Below, one piece after another: positions 1 to 6,791 of a stretch of DNA of 25,502 bases. A program made the translations under genes and the position numbers. Position 1 is the stretch's first letter. The number at the start of each line of letters is the position of its first letter. A model generated the notes under the pieces. That model ran no database searches. It had not been told where the DNA came from and was given only the letters and a program-made list of their open reading frames with translations. Source of the DNA: an uncultured Lachnospiraceae bacterium (GTDB lineage: Bacteria > Bacillota > Clostridia > Lachnospirales > Lachnospiraceae); NCBI GenBank assembly GCA_910578405.1, contig CAJTQO010000050.1, positions 1-25,502 on the forward strand, given 5' to 3'.

Positions 1-798
1 TCCTACAAGTGCAGCAAGATTATCTACAACAGCGAGGACAAACAGGCAATCTTCGAGAACCACCACGAGCAGATAATCGACAGGGACACATGGGAGCGTG
101 TGCAGGAGCTGCGCAAGCAGCGCAAACGCCCTAACCGCTATGATGAAGTGGGCTTGTTCTCCGGCATACTCTTTTGTGCCGACTGCGGCAGCGTCATGTA
201 CCAGCAGAGGTATCAGACGGACAAGCGGCGGCAGGACTGCTATATCTGCGGCAGCTACAAGAAGCGCACGGCAGACTGTACGGCGCACTTTATCCGCACC
301 GACCTGTTGACCGAGGGAGTGACCGAGAACCTACGGAAAGTCACCAGCTACGCCGCCAAGCACGAAGCCCGGTTTATGAAGCTGTTGACCGAGCAGACCG
401 AGGACGGGAGCAAACGCCGGAACGCCGCCAAGAAGAAAGAACTGGAAGCGGCAGAAAAACGGATTGCGGAACTCTCCGCTATCTTCAAGCGGCTGTATGA
501 GGACAGCGTGACCGGGCGCATATCGGACGAGCGTTTCACGGAGCTTTCGGCAGACTACGAAGCCGAGCAAAAGGAACTGAAAGAGAAAGCCGCCGCTTTG
601 CAGAGCGAGCTTTCTAAGACGCTGGAAGCCACGGCAAACGCTGAAAAGTTTATGAAAGTGGTACGCAAGTACACCAGCTTTGAGGAAATCGTAATCCACG
701 AATCGGAAGCCCTTGACGGGAAACGCCGGGGGAAGCTCCGCAGACAGGAAATCGAAATCTATTACTCTTTTGTCGGCAAGGTAGAATTGCCCGACTAA
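1..798 (+). CDS. Large serine recombinase, C-terminal part (5' end outside window)
   Basis: The frame is open from base 1 and ends at TAA 796-798, so only the C-terminal ~265 residues are present. The GTG at 100 is internal, since the frame continues upstream of it. Visible are the end of the 'recombinase' domain, a zinc-ribbon with CADCGS and CYICGS cysteine pairs plus a later DC, a long Lys/Glu/Ala-rich coiled coil, and a C-terminal tail (HESEALDGKRRGKLRRQEIE...YYSFVGKVELPD) typical of DUF4368-carrying recombinases of Tn4451/TnpX-like and other clostridial integrative elements. Such enzymes cut and rejoin element ends through an N-terminal serine, which is not visible here. Its GC-rich codons (gcc, ggc, cgc, aag) differ from the rest of the window, suggesting horizontal transfer. 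The recombinase is usually the last gene of such elements, so the boundary should lie just downstream. Confidence 0.9.
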   Translation, partial: SYKCSKIIYNSEDKQAIFENHHEQIIDRDTWERVQELRKQRKRPNRYDEVGLFSGILFCADCGSVMYQQRYQTDKRRQDCYICGSYKKRTADCTAHFIRTDLLTEGVTENLRKVTSYAAKHEARFMKLLTEQTEDGSKRRNAAKKKELEAAEKRIAELSAIFKRLYEDSVTGRISDERFTELSADYEAEQKELKEKAAALQSELSKTLEATANAEKFMKVVRKYTSFEEIVIHESEALDGKRRGKLRRQEIEIYYSFVGKVELPD

Positions 799-998
799 AG
801 CCCGACCCGTCCGGCAGTCAGCCGGATAGGGAACGGCAAAATTTTTTACACTTCTTTTACTTCTTTATCTCACATGAGCAAACTGGCGGGGTATGTACCG
901 CACTAGTGACGCGCTAGTGACACTCATATGCCGGGAAATGCCACTATTCCGCCCTTCCATCTTAAAAGAAACTTAAGAAAACCTTAAACCGCACTTTC
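799..998. other. Probable right end of the integrative element
   Basis: There is no gene in this stretch. It starts with a small hairpin just after the recombinase stop (TCCGGC 810-815 / GCCGGA 821-826) followed by a T run at 842-847, possibly a weak terminator. The 8-bp sequence CTAGTGAC occurs twice in direct orientation, at 903-910 and 914-921, exactly 11 bp apart. Composition changes from GC-rich to AT-rich across the interval. Because clostridial large serine recombinases are normally encoded next to an element end, the attachment junction is inferred to lie here. The exact core dinucleotide cannot be fixed without the left end or an empty-site genome. Confidence 0.35.
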
Positions 999-1027
999 TT
1001 GACCATACTTATAGGGGCTGTTATGAT
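961..1027 (+). promoter_or_regulatory. Sigma-A promoter with three 11-bp-phased CTTAA boxes
   Basis: The -35 is TTGACC (999-1004) and the -10 is TATGAT (1022-1027), with a 17-bp spacer, a near-consensus vegetative promoter. Immediately upstream CTTAA occurs at 961-965, 972-976 and 983-987, each start 11 bp after the last, and a degenerate CTTTC follows at 994. Direct repeats at one helical turn directly upstream of -35 are the usual binding pattern of OmpR/PhoB-family response regulators. The regulator is not identified. The next gene is the acyltransferase at 1082. Confidence 0.7.
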
Positions 1028-1081
1028 GCAGGTAGTTTTTGGAAACTAGCGGTGGATATGGGAGGAATGGAGGCGGTCTGG

Positions 1082-2062
1082 ATGGAGGAAAGAGGCAGCC
1101 AGATTATGGAAAAGGGAGTAACGGATTGGTTTCGTGGAATAGCGGTTATTATGGTTGTGCTGTCCCATTATGCGCAATGGTGGACGTGGTTTGCCGCAAC
1201 GGAAGGGAAATGGGAGGTTTTACGGCTGGGCGTAAGTAAGCTTGGGGCATATGGGGTGGATATCTTTTTTTTATTTTCCGGGTATGCGATGGTGCATTCC
1301 ATGGGGCAGGAGCGAATGTATCCGAACTTTATCTGGAAAAGGGTGCGCAATGTCTTTTTTCCCTATTTTCTGGTGGTAGGCAGTATAGAGTTGGTTTCCG
1401 ATGGATTTCATTCCTGGCAGGATTTTTGGGATTTTATCAGTGGGAAAGATTATTGGTATATGCATGTGCTGTTCCTATTTTACATCGGTTTTATTGTTAT
1501 ATATACAATAATGGGTGGGAAGGGGTCAAGATGCGTTGTTTTTTGTATTTTTACCTATTGCATGTCTTATGGGATGTACAGGGAGGGGATGGCGGATTTC
1601 TGGTTTGTGTCGAATGCCGCTTTTGCCATAGGGGTGGCAGTGGGGGAATACGAAGAGGAGGTTGGAAAACTAATAAAAAAAGCAGGGGGCCTGCTTATGG
1701 CTGTGCTTGGGGCAGGGATGGCCTTGGCGGTTCGGTCTGGTTTGGAGCCTGGCATTGCGGCGGAAAAAGGCGCGGAAGAACTGTTGCGGATGGAAATTGG
1801 CGCATCGTTGATATGGACGCTGCTTGTATTAGTCCTGACAGTAAAATGCAGAAGAAAGGGAAAGGTTTTGTCATATTTAGGGAAGCGTTCGTTGTATATT
1901 TACCTGACCCACACTTTTATTTTTATGTGGATGGTGAATGTGCTGGAATGTGGCATTGCCCTGCGTTTTTTGGTCAGCGCTACAGTTACTGTGATAGTTT
2001 CCATATGGTGCAATTTGTTAATAAAAGGGATAGGCAGTAAAATAAAATCTGTGGTACGATAA
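1082..2062 (+). CDS. Membrane acyltransferase, acyltransferase-3 family
   Basis: This 326-residue multi-pass membrane protein carries the features of acyltransferase family 3 (OafA/YrhL type), which O-acylates cell-envelope sugars. The N-terminus has the RGIAVIMVVLSHY motif (family: RG(I/L)A...H) with the conserved His. It is followed by YGVDIFFLFSGYAM (family: GVD.FF.LSG) and FIWKRVRNVFFPYF (family: R...R..P.Y). Several further hydrophobic helices follow, with the usual LGKRSLYIYLTHTF segment near the end. ATG 1082 is preferred because GGAGG lies 8 nt upstream (1069-1073). A GTG at 1052 and an ATG at 1106 are alternatives. It sits between the element end and the galactose cluster and is probably driven by the phased-box promoter. 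Its acyl acceptor cannot be told from sequence. Confidence 0.85.
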   Translation: MEERGSQIMEKGVTDWFRGIAVIMVVLSHYAQWWTWFAATEGKWEVLRLGVSKLGAYGVDIFFLFSGYAMVHSMGQERMYPNFIWKRVRNVFFPYFLVVGSIELVSDGFHSWQDFWDFISGKDYWYMHVLFLFYIGFIVIYTIMGGKGSRCVVFCIFTYCMSYGMYREGMADFWFVSNAAFAIGVAVGEYEEEVGKLIKKAGGLLMAVLGAGMALAVRSGLEPGIAAEKGAEELLRMEIGASLIWTLLVLVLTVKCRRKGKVLSYLGKRSLYIYLTHTFIFMWMVNVLECGIALRFLVSATVTVIVSIWCNLLIKGIGSKIKSVVR

Positions 2063-2119
2063 GGATACGGAATAGGGTAGGAATAGGCAGGAATTTAAAG
2101 GTGCAGGTGTAAAACTATT

Positions 2120-3025
2120 ATGGAAAAAGCATATAAATTGGAATTTGCAGGGGAAAAGTCAGGAAGCTTGTATGTGAATTGCTGCGGCTGTTCCAAAACA
2201 GAGCCGCTGCATAGTTTTGGGCCGGCATTAAAACCCCATTATATTATCCATTATATATTAAGCGGGAAAGGAAAATTTTCCATTGGGGGGAAAACGTATC
2301 CTTTGGAGGAAGGGTACGGTTTTTTGATAGCTCCGGAGGAACTGGCTTTTTACCAGGCCAGTGAAAAGGAACCTTGGACGTATGTATGGGTTGGATTTAG
2401 CGGCACGAAGGCAGAGGAGTATATGAAATCTATCGGACTTTCCATTTCTCATCCTGTGTTCCGTTCGGAACGTTCGGAAGAATTATACCAGGCTGTACGG
2501 GATATGATGGAGCATAATACATATGGCGTGGCCAATGATTTGCGCAGAAATGGGCAGTTGTCTTTATTTTTATCCATAATTGCGGAAAATGTGCCGTTGT
2601 CGGAAAAAAATGAAGGCGACAGGGCCAATACTTATGTCCGCAAAGCGGTGGAATTTATCCAGGGGAATTATTGCAATCCCATACGGGTGACGGATGTGGC
2701 GGATTACGTCTGTATTAATCGAAGCTACCTTTATACGTTGTTTCAAAATTCGTTGGGAATGTCTCCGCAGCAGTTTCTTATGACATTTCGCATAACCAAA
2801 GCGACGGAATTGCTGCAATTGACTTCCCTTTCTATAGAAAGCATTGCCATTTCCTGCGGTTATCAGGACCCTTTGGTTTTTACAAAGGCATTCCGGCAGA
2901 TGAAGCATATGTCGCCGTCTGCCTACCGCAAGGAAATACAAAAAGGAGAAAGCAGGCGCAACAAGGAACATCTGGAACAGGTTGAGGAATTTATCAGCCA
3001 GATTGAGCAGTTGAATAAGGGATAA
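2120..3025 (+). CDS. AraC-family transcriptional regulator, probably of the galactose genes
   Basis: This 301-residue protein has an N-terminal AraC-type cupin sensing domain (residues ~15-110; HYIIHYILSGKGKFSIGGK and LEEGYGFLIAPEE). Two helix-turn-helix motifs follow in the C-terminal ~100 residues (VTDVADYVCINRSYLYTLFQ, then SIESIAISCGYQDPLVFTKAFRQ and the closing MSPSAYR). The tail has an additional acidic helix. It lies directly upstream of galK and galT on the same strand, so control of galactose or related oligosaccharide use is a reasonable inference. AraC proteins of this layout are normally sugar-responsive activators. The ligand is unknown. The ribosome binding site before ATG 2120 is poor (AGGTG far upstream), suggesting low expression. 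Confidence 0.9.
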   Translation: MEKAYKLEFAGEKSGSLYVNCCGCSKTEPLHSFGPALKPHYIIHYILSGKGKFSIGGKTYPLEEGYGFLIAPEELAFYQASEKEPWTYVWVGFSGTKAEEYMKSIGLSISHPVFRSERSEELYQAVRDMMEHNTYGVANDLRRNGQLSLFLSIIAENVPLSEKNEGDRANTYVRKAVEFIQGNYCNPIRVTDVADYVCINRSYLYTLFQNSLGMSPQQFLMTFRITKATELLQLTSLSIESIAISCGYQDPLVFTKAFRQMKHMSPSAYRKEIQKGESRRNKEHLEQVEEFISQIEQLNKG

Positions 3026-3049
3026 TAAAATATAACATTTTGACAGCTT

Positions 3050-3094
3050 ATTGTAACAATGCAGCATGGAATTTCAGGCTTGGCGCACTATAAT
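3050..3094 (+). promoter_or_regulatory. Possible activator-dependent galK promoter and operator
   Basis: A consensus -10 hexamer TATAAT lies at 3089-3094 in the gap before galK, but the position of its -35 (3066-3071, ATGGAA) is poor. An 11-bp perfect palindrome ATTGTAACAAT sits at 3050-3060, about 30 bp upstream. A good -10 with a poor -35 is what an AraC-activated promoter looks like. TTGACA at 3040-3045 has no -10 at the right distance. Assignment is inferential. Confidence 0.35.
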
Positions 3095-3213
3095 TTTAAG
3101 TAGATGGAAATCATGCAGCCATGGAATAAGACAGGGCAGGCCGGAAGGGGAAGAGAGCAGAGGGAAAGGCAATGGGAAGTCTGGCGGAGGCTCCAGACGG
3201 AAAGGGATGGGTT

Positions 3214-4389
3214 ATGGCAGAAAATATGAAGGAACTGGCATTAAAGAAATTTGAAGAAGTATTTGGCGGCGCGCAGGGCGTTAATGTTTATTTTGCGCCT
3301 GGCCGTGTGAACATGATTGGGGAGCATACAGATTATAATGGAGGGCATGTTTTTCCCTGTGCGCTAACGATTGGGACATATGGGGCGGCCCGCAAGAGAG
3401 AGGATGGGAAGTTACGCTTTTATTCTATGAATTTTGAGCATCTTGGGGTAATGGAATCTTCTTTGGATGAGTTAAAGATGGAAAAAGAGGCGGGGTGGAC
3501 GAATTATCCAAAGGGAATGATATGGGCTTTTGGTGAAAAGGGGTATCAGGTTCCTTTTGGCATGGATTTGCTTTTAAATGGAAATATTCCCAATGGCTCC
3601 GGCCTTTCTTCTTCGGCGTCGGTGGAAGTGCTGACAGGGTTTATCTTAAAGGATTTGTTTGGGTTTGAAGTGACCAATCAGGAGCTGGCGTTAATTGGCC
3701 AATATGCAGAGAATAAATTCAACGGGGTAAATTGCGGAATTATGGATCAGTTTGCCAGCGCTATGGGGAAAAAGGGACGTGCGATTTTCTTAGATACGGC
3801 TGATTTGTCTTTTGAGTATGCGCCAATTCAATTGGAGAATGCAAAGATTGTCATTTCCTGCAGTAATAAAAAACGGGGGCTGGCGGATTCCAAATATAAT
3901 GAGCGCAGAAGCGAATGTGAAACAGCATTGGCGGAACTGCAGGAAGTGGTGGGCATCCGGAACCTTGGTGATTTGACGCAGGAGCAATTTGAACAGTATA
4001 AAGCGGCGATTAAGGATGAAGTGCGCGTAAAGCGGGCAAAACATGCAGTTTATGAAAACCAGAGAACAATTCAGGCGGTGGAAGCGTTAAAGGCCAATAA
4101 AATAGAATTGTTTGGGAAGCTGATGAATGAATCCCATATTTCCCTTCAGTATGATTATGAAGTGACAGGGGTGGAATTGGATACTTTGGTGGAAGAGGCA
4201 TGGAAGGTAGATGGGGTAATTGGGTCCCGTATGACGGGAGCAGGTTTTGGCGGCTGCACAGTAAGCATTGTAAAGGATGATGCGATTGACGCTTTTATTG
4301 AGCAGGTAGGAAAAGCATATCAAAAGAAAATTGGCTATGATGCGGATTTTTATGTGGTAGAGATTGGGGATGGCCCATCGAAATTATAA
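3214..4389 (+). CDS. galK: Galactokinase
   Basis: This enzyme phosphorylates alpha-D-galactose with ATP to galactose-1-phosphate, the first step of the Leloir pathway, in the cytoplasm. It is a 391-residue GHMP kinase. The galactokinase signature GRVNMIGEHTDYNGGHVFP starts at residue 30, the ATP-binding GHMP motif appears as NIPNGSGLSSSASVEV, and the C-terminal motif as GAGFGGCTVSIV. Length matches the family. ATG 3214 is chosen because family members begin a few residues before the ELALKKFEEVFG segment. An in-frame ATG at 3172 would add 14 residues with no family match but has a comparable purine-rich leader. It is followed after 60 nt by galT, with which it is probably co-transcribed. Confidence 0.96.
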   Translation: MAENMKELALKKFEEVFGGAQGVNVYFAPGRVNMIGEHTDYNGGHVFPCALTIGTYGAARKREDGKLRFYSMNFEHLGVMESSLDELKMEKEAGWTNYPKGMIWAFGEKGYQVPFGMDLLLNGNIPNGSGLSSSASVEVLTGFILKDLFGFEVTNQELALIGQYAENKFNGVNCGIMDQFASAMGKKGRAIFLDTADLSFEYAPIQLENAKIVISCSNKKRGLADSKYNERRSECETALAELQEVVGIRNLGDLTQEQFEQYKAAIKDEVRVKRAKHAVYENQRTIQAVEALKANKIELFGKLMNESHISLQYDYEVTGVELDTLVEEAWKVDGVIGSRMTGAGFGGCTVSIVKDDAIDAFIEQVGKAYQKKIGYDADFYVVEIGDGPSKL

Positions 4390-4449
4390 AAGGAACAAGG
4401 AGGCGCTAAAAGCGTCAGGCTGGAGCGGTTTGGAAGGAGTAGGGCGGAA

Positions 4450-6009
4450 ATGATAGAACAGGATATCAGGAAGTTGGTAGCGTATGGTTTGATGACCGGG
4501 TTGATGGAAGAGGAAGATAAAATATATACAACGAACAGGCTTTTGGAATTATTCGGCCTGGATGAACTGACAGGAGCGGAGGATACAAACAATGTCAGTG
4601 GGGCAGGCTGTGATGCATCTGACGGCACAGTGGATGGAGTGTCCATGGAAATCGGGGAGTTGGAAGAAACGCTGGGGCGGATGATGGATTATGCGGTGAA
4701 AGAAGGAATTATGGAGGAGGACGGCATAGTATACCGGGATTTGTTCGATACCAAAATTATGAGTCTGCTTGTGCCGCGTCCAAGTGAGGTAATCCGTAAG
4801 TTCCGGGAGCTGTATGCCAAGGATGCGCGGAAAGCTACAGATTTTTATTATAAATTCAGCCAGGATACGGATTATATCCGTAGGTACCGTATTAAAAAAG
4901 ACCAGAAATGGGTAGCGTCCACGCAATATGGGGATTTGGATATAACGATTAACCTGTCCAAGCCCGAAAAGGACCCGAAAGCAATTGCAGCGGCAAAAAA
5001 TGCCAAACAGGCTGGTTATCCCAAATGTCTGCTCTGTGCGGAAAATGAGGGCTATGCAGGGAGAGTGAATCATCCTGCACGGCAGAACCACAGGATTATC
5101 CCCATTGAAATCAATGGTTCGAAATGGGGGTTCCAGTATTCCCCGTATGTGTATTATAACGAGCATTGCATTGTGTTTAATCTGCAACATATTCCCATGA
5201 AGATTGAGCATGACACTTTTTGTAAGCTATTTGATTTTGTAAAACAGTTTCCACATTATTTTGTCGGTTCCAATGCTGACCTTCCCATTGTGGGCGGCTC
5301 CATTTTAAGCCATGACCATTTCCAGGGCGGGCATTATGAATTTGCCATGGCCAGGGCGGAAGTGGAAAAAGCATTTACCGTAAAAGGGTTTGAAGATGTA
5401 AAGGCAGGCATTGTAAAATGGCCTATGTCCGTGATTCGTATTTCATCCACGGACAGCGACAGGCTGATTGTGCTGGCCGATGTGATTTTGGAAAAGTGGC
5501 GAAGCTATACAGATGAGGATGCCTTTATTTACGCATATACAGATGGGGAACCGCATAATACCATTACCCCCATTGCCAGAAAGCGGGGGGAGAACTTCGA
5601 ATTAGATTTGGTATTGCGTAATAATATTACCACTAAAGAACATCCTCTTGGGGTTTATCATCCCCATGCCAATCTGCATCATATTAAAAAGGAGAACATT
5701 GGCTTGATTGAGGTAATGGGTTTGGCGGTGCTTCCGGCAAGGCTGAAAGGGGAAATGGATGCGTTGGCAGACGCTCTGTTAGCAGGCACGGATATCCGTG
5801 CGGATGAAATTTTAGAAAAACATGCGGATTGGGTGGAGGAATTCCTTCCCAATTATCCGGTGGCAGACAGGGATACAAAAGAAAAAATAACAGAGATTCT
5901 TCACAAGGAAATCGGAATGGTATTTATGCAGGTGCTGGAGGATTCCGGGGTTTACAAAAGGACAGAGGACGGCTGCAGGGCTTTTGAACGGTTTATCCAT
6001 TCTTTATAA
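4450..6009 (+). CDS. galT: UDP-glucose--hexose-1-phosphate uridylyltransferase (class II GalT)
   Basis: This enzyme exchanges UMP between UDP-glucose and galactose-1-phosphate, giving UDP-galactose and glucose-1-phosphate. The 519-residue length and motifs fit the Firmicutes class II enzymes. The histidine motif HDHFQGGH (His288, His290, His295) is followed by YEFAMARAE, and NPxx-like segments such as ETIxxNHxxK are absent, as expected for this class. An N-terminal helical region (residues ~35-75) carries an acidic Asp/Gly/Ser-rich insert (TGAEDTNNVSGAGCDASDG) that appears to be a lineage-specific linker. AAGGAG lies ~10 nt before ATG 4450. It is the last gene of the galK-galT unit, and a long terminator follows. 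No galE or galM is in this cluster. Confidence 0.96.
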   Translation: MIEQDIRKLVAYGLMTGLMEEEDKIYTTNRLLELFGLDELTGAEDTNNVSGAGCDASDGTVDGVSMEIGELEETLGRMMDYAVKEGIMEEDGIVYRDLFDTKIMSLLVPRPSEVIRKFRELYAKDARKATDFYYKFSQDTDYIRRYRIKKDQKWVASTQYGDLDITINLSKPEKDPKAIAAAKNAKQAGYPKCLLCAENEGYAGRVNHPARQNHRIIPIEINGSKWGFQYSPYVYYNEHCIVFNLQHIPMKIEHDTFCKLFDFVKQFPHYFVGSNADLPIVGGSILSHDHFQGGHYEFAMARAEVEKAFTVKGFEDVKAGIVKWPMSVIRISSTDSDRLIVLADVILEKWRSYTDEDAFIYAYTDGEPHNTITPIARKRGENFELDLVLRNNITTKEHPLGVYHPHANLHHIKKENIGLIEVMGLAVLPARLKGEMDALADALLAGTDIRADEILEKHADWVEEFLPNYPVADRDTKEKITEILHKEIGMVFMQVLEDSGVYKRTEDGCRAFERFIHSL

Positions 6010-6081
6010 GGCGGTTGGAAAACAAAAGGATGGAATATGGTAAAGCATAGTTTAAAATATAAGAATGAGAAATGACAAGGA

Positions 6082-6161
6082 ACTGCCATATCCGGCAATC
6101 TGCCTTCCAGGATGAATGAAGCTCTGGAAGGGGCAGAAAGCGGATACGGCAGTCTGTTTTT
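6082..6161 (+). terminator. Long terminator hairpin between convergent galT and XRE gene
   Basis: The arm 6082-6110 pairs with 6124-6153, giving about 25 base pairs with one mismatch, a small internal loop and a 2-nt bulge. The loop is 13 nt (6111-6123). A T run (6157-6161) follows on the + strand. The stem is much longer than a typical intrinsic terminator, so it may also be a remnant of a repeat element. The remainder of the 192-bp gap holds nothing else recognised. Confidence 0.75.
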
Positions 6162-6201
6162 GATTCCCGCAGAGTTGCTTATGGGAAAGAAGGCCAACGG
6201 C

Positions 6202-6537
6202 TTAGTAAATGGCAGCCATACTTTCCAGAAAATGTTTCAGATGAGTCCGTTGATTGGGATTAAGTTTTTGCAAGAGGGAAATGTGCGCCTGATAATGCTG
6301 CAGGTACCGTAATGCGCTTTCGGAGCGGCTATCAGTAAAACGTTGGTCAGAAAGGCAGAGGAGGTAATCTGTAGAAACCTCGAAAACATTGGACAGGCGG
6401 ACGATTAACTCTGCATCGGGTATGGAAATCCCGCATTCAATCCGGCTAAGCGCAGCCTGGTTTGCGCCGATTTTCAGGGCAAGGCAGTCCTGGGTGTATT
6501 TGTGTTCTAGCCGTAATTCTTTGATTTTTGTTTTCAT
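6202..6537 (-). CDS. XRE-family helix-turn-helix regulator
   Basis: This 111-residue protein has an N-terminal Cro/C1-type HTH (residues ~5-60: IKELRLEHKYTQDCLALKIG then NQAALSRIECGISIPDAELI and the usual FEVSTDYLLCLSD ending). A short helical C-terminal region without a recognisable ligand domain follows. AGGGG lies ~12 nt ahead of the ATG at 6537. It diverges from the radical SAM gene, and the ~250-bp gap between them holds inverted repeats that could be its operator. Such small XRE repressors often control their own promoter and the neighbour. The controlled function is not known. Confidence 0.85.
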   Translation of the reverse strand: MKTKIKELRLEHKYTQDCLALKIGANQAALSRIECGISIPDAELIVRLSNVFEVSTDYLLCLSDQRFTDSRSESALRYLQHYQAHISLLQKLNPNQRTHLKHFLESMAAIY

Positions 6538-6620
6538 GTTTTATAAAGCCCCTTTCTCACGAGAAAATTATAAGTTACAATACCAATATTTCACATTTTG
6601 GCTGGAATAGCAAGCAAAAA

Positions 6621-6710
6621 ATATACATTAAAACAAAGATATGTATACAATATCAAGTGTGTGGATAAAGTATTTACACAGTTGATGGTGTGTCTGCAAG
6701 AAATTATCAT
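6621..6710 (+). promoter_or_regulatory. Divergent control region: candidate operator and promoter for the radical SAM gene
   Basis: A promoter TTGATG (6682-6687) - 17 bp - TATCAT (6705-6710) points toward the radical SAM gene, with a leader of ~75 nt. Upstream, ATACAT (6623-6628) and ATGTAT (6641-6646) form an inverted repeat, and GATAT/ATATC frame the block at 6638-6654. These repeats are AT-rich palindromic sequences, as XRE repressors commonly bind. The link to the 6202-6537 regulator is inferred. Confidence 0.45.
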
Positions 6711-6791
6711 AGATGGTACATGACAGGCAGGAAAGACAAGTTTGTTTTTTGGCTGGAGAAGATGTCCGGCAAGGGAGGGAAAAGAAAAAAG

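Noticed and set aside
3040..3045. TTGACA as -35 for galK
   Set aside because: There is no -10 at 16-18 bp; the only good -10 is 43 bp further on.
6112..6312. + strand 66-codon frame after galT
   Set aside because: It starts in the terminator loop and overlaps the XRE gene on the other strand; no RBS.
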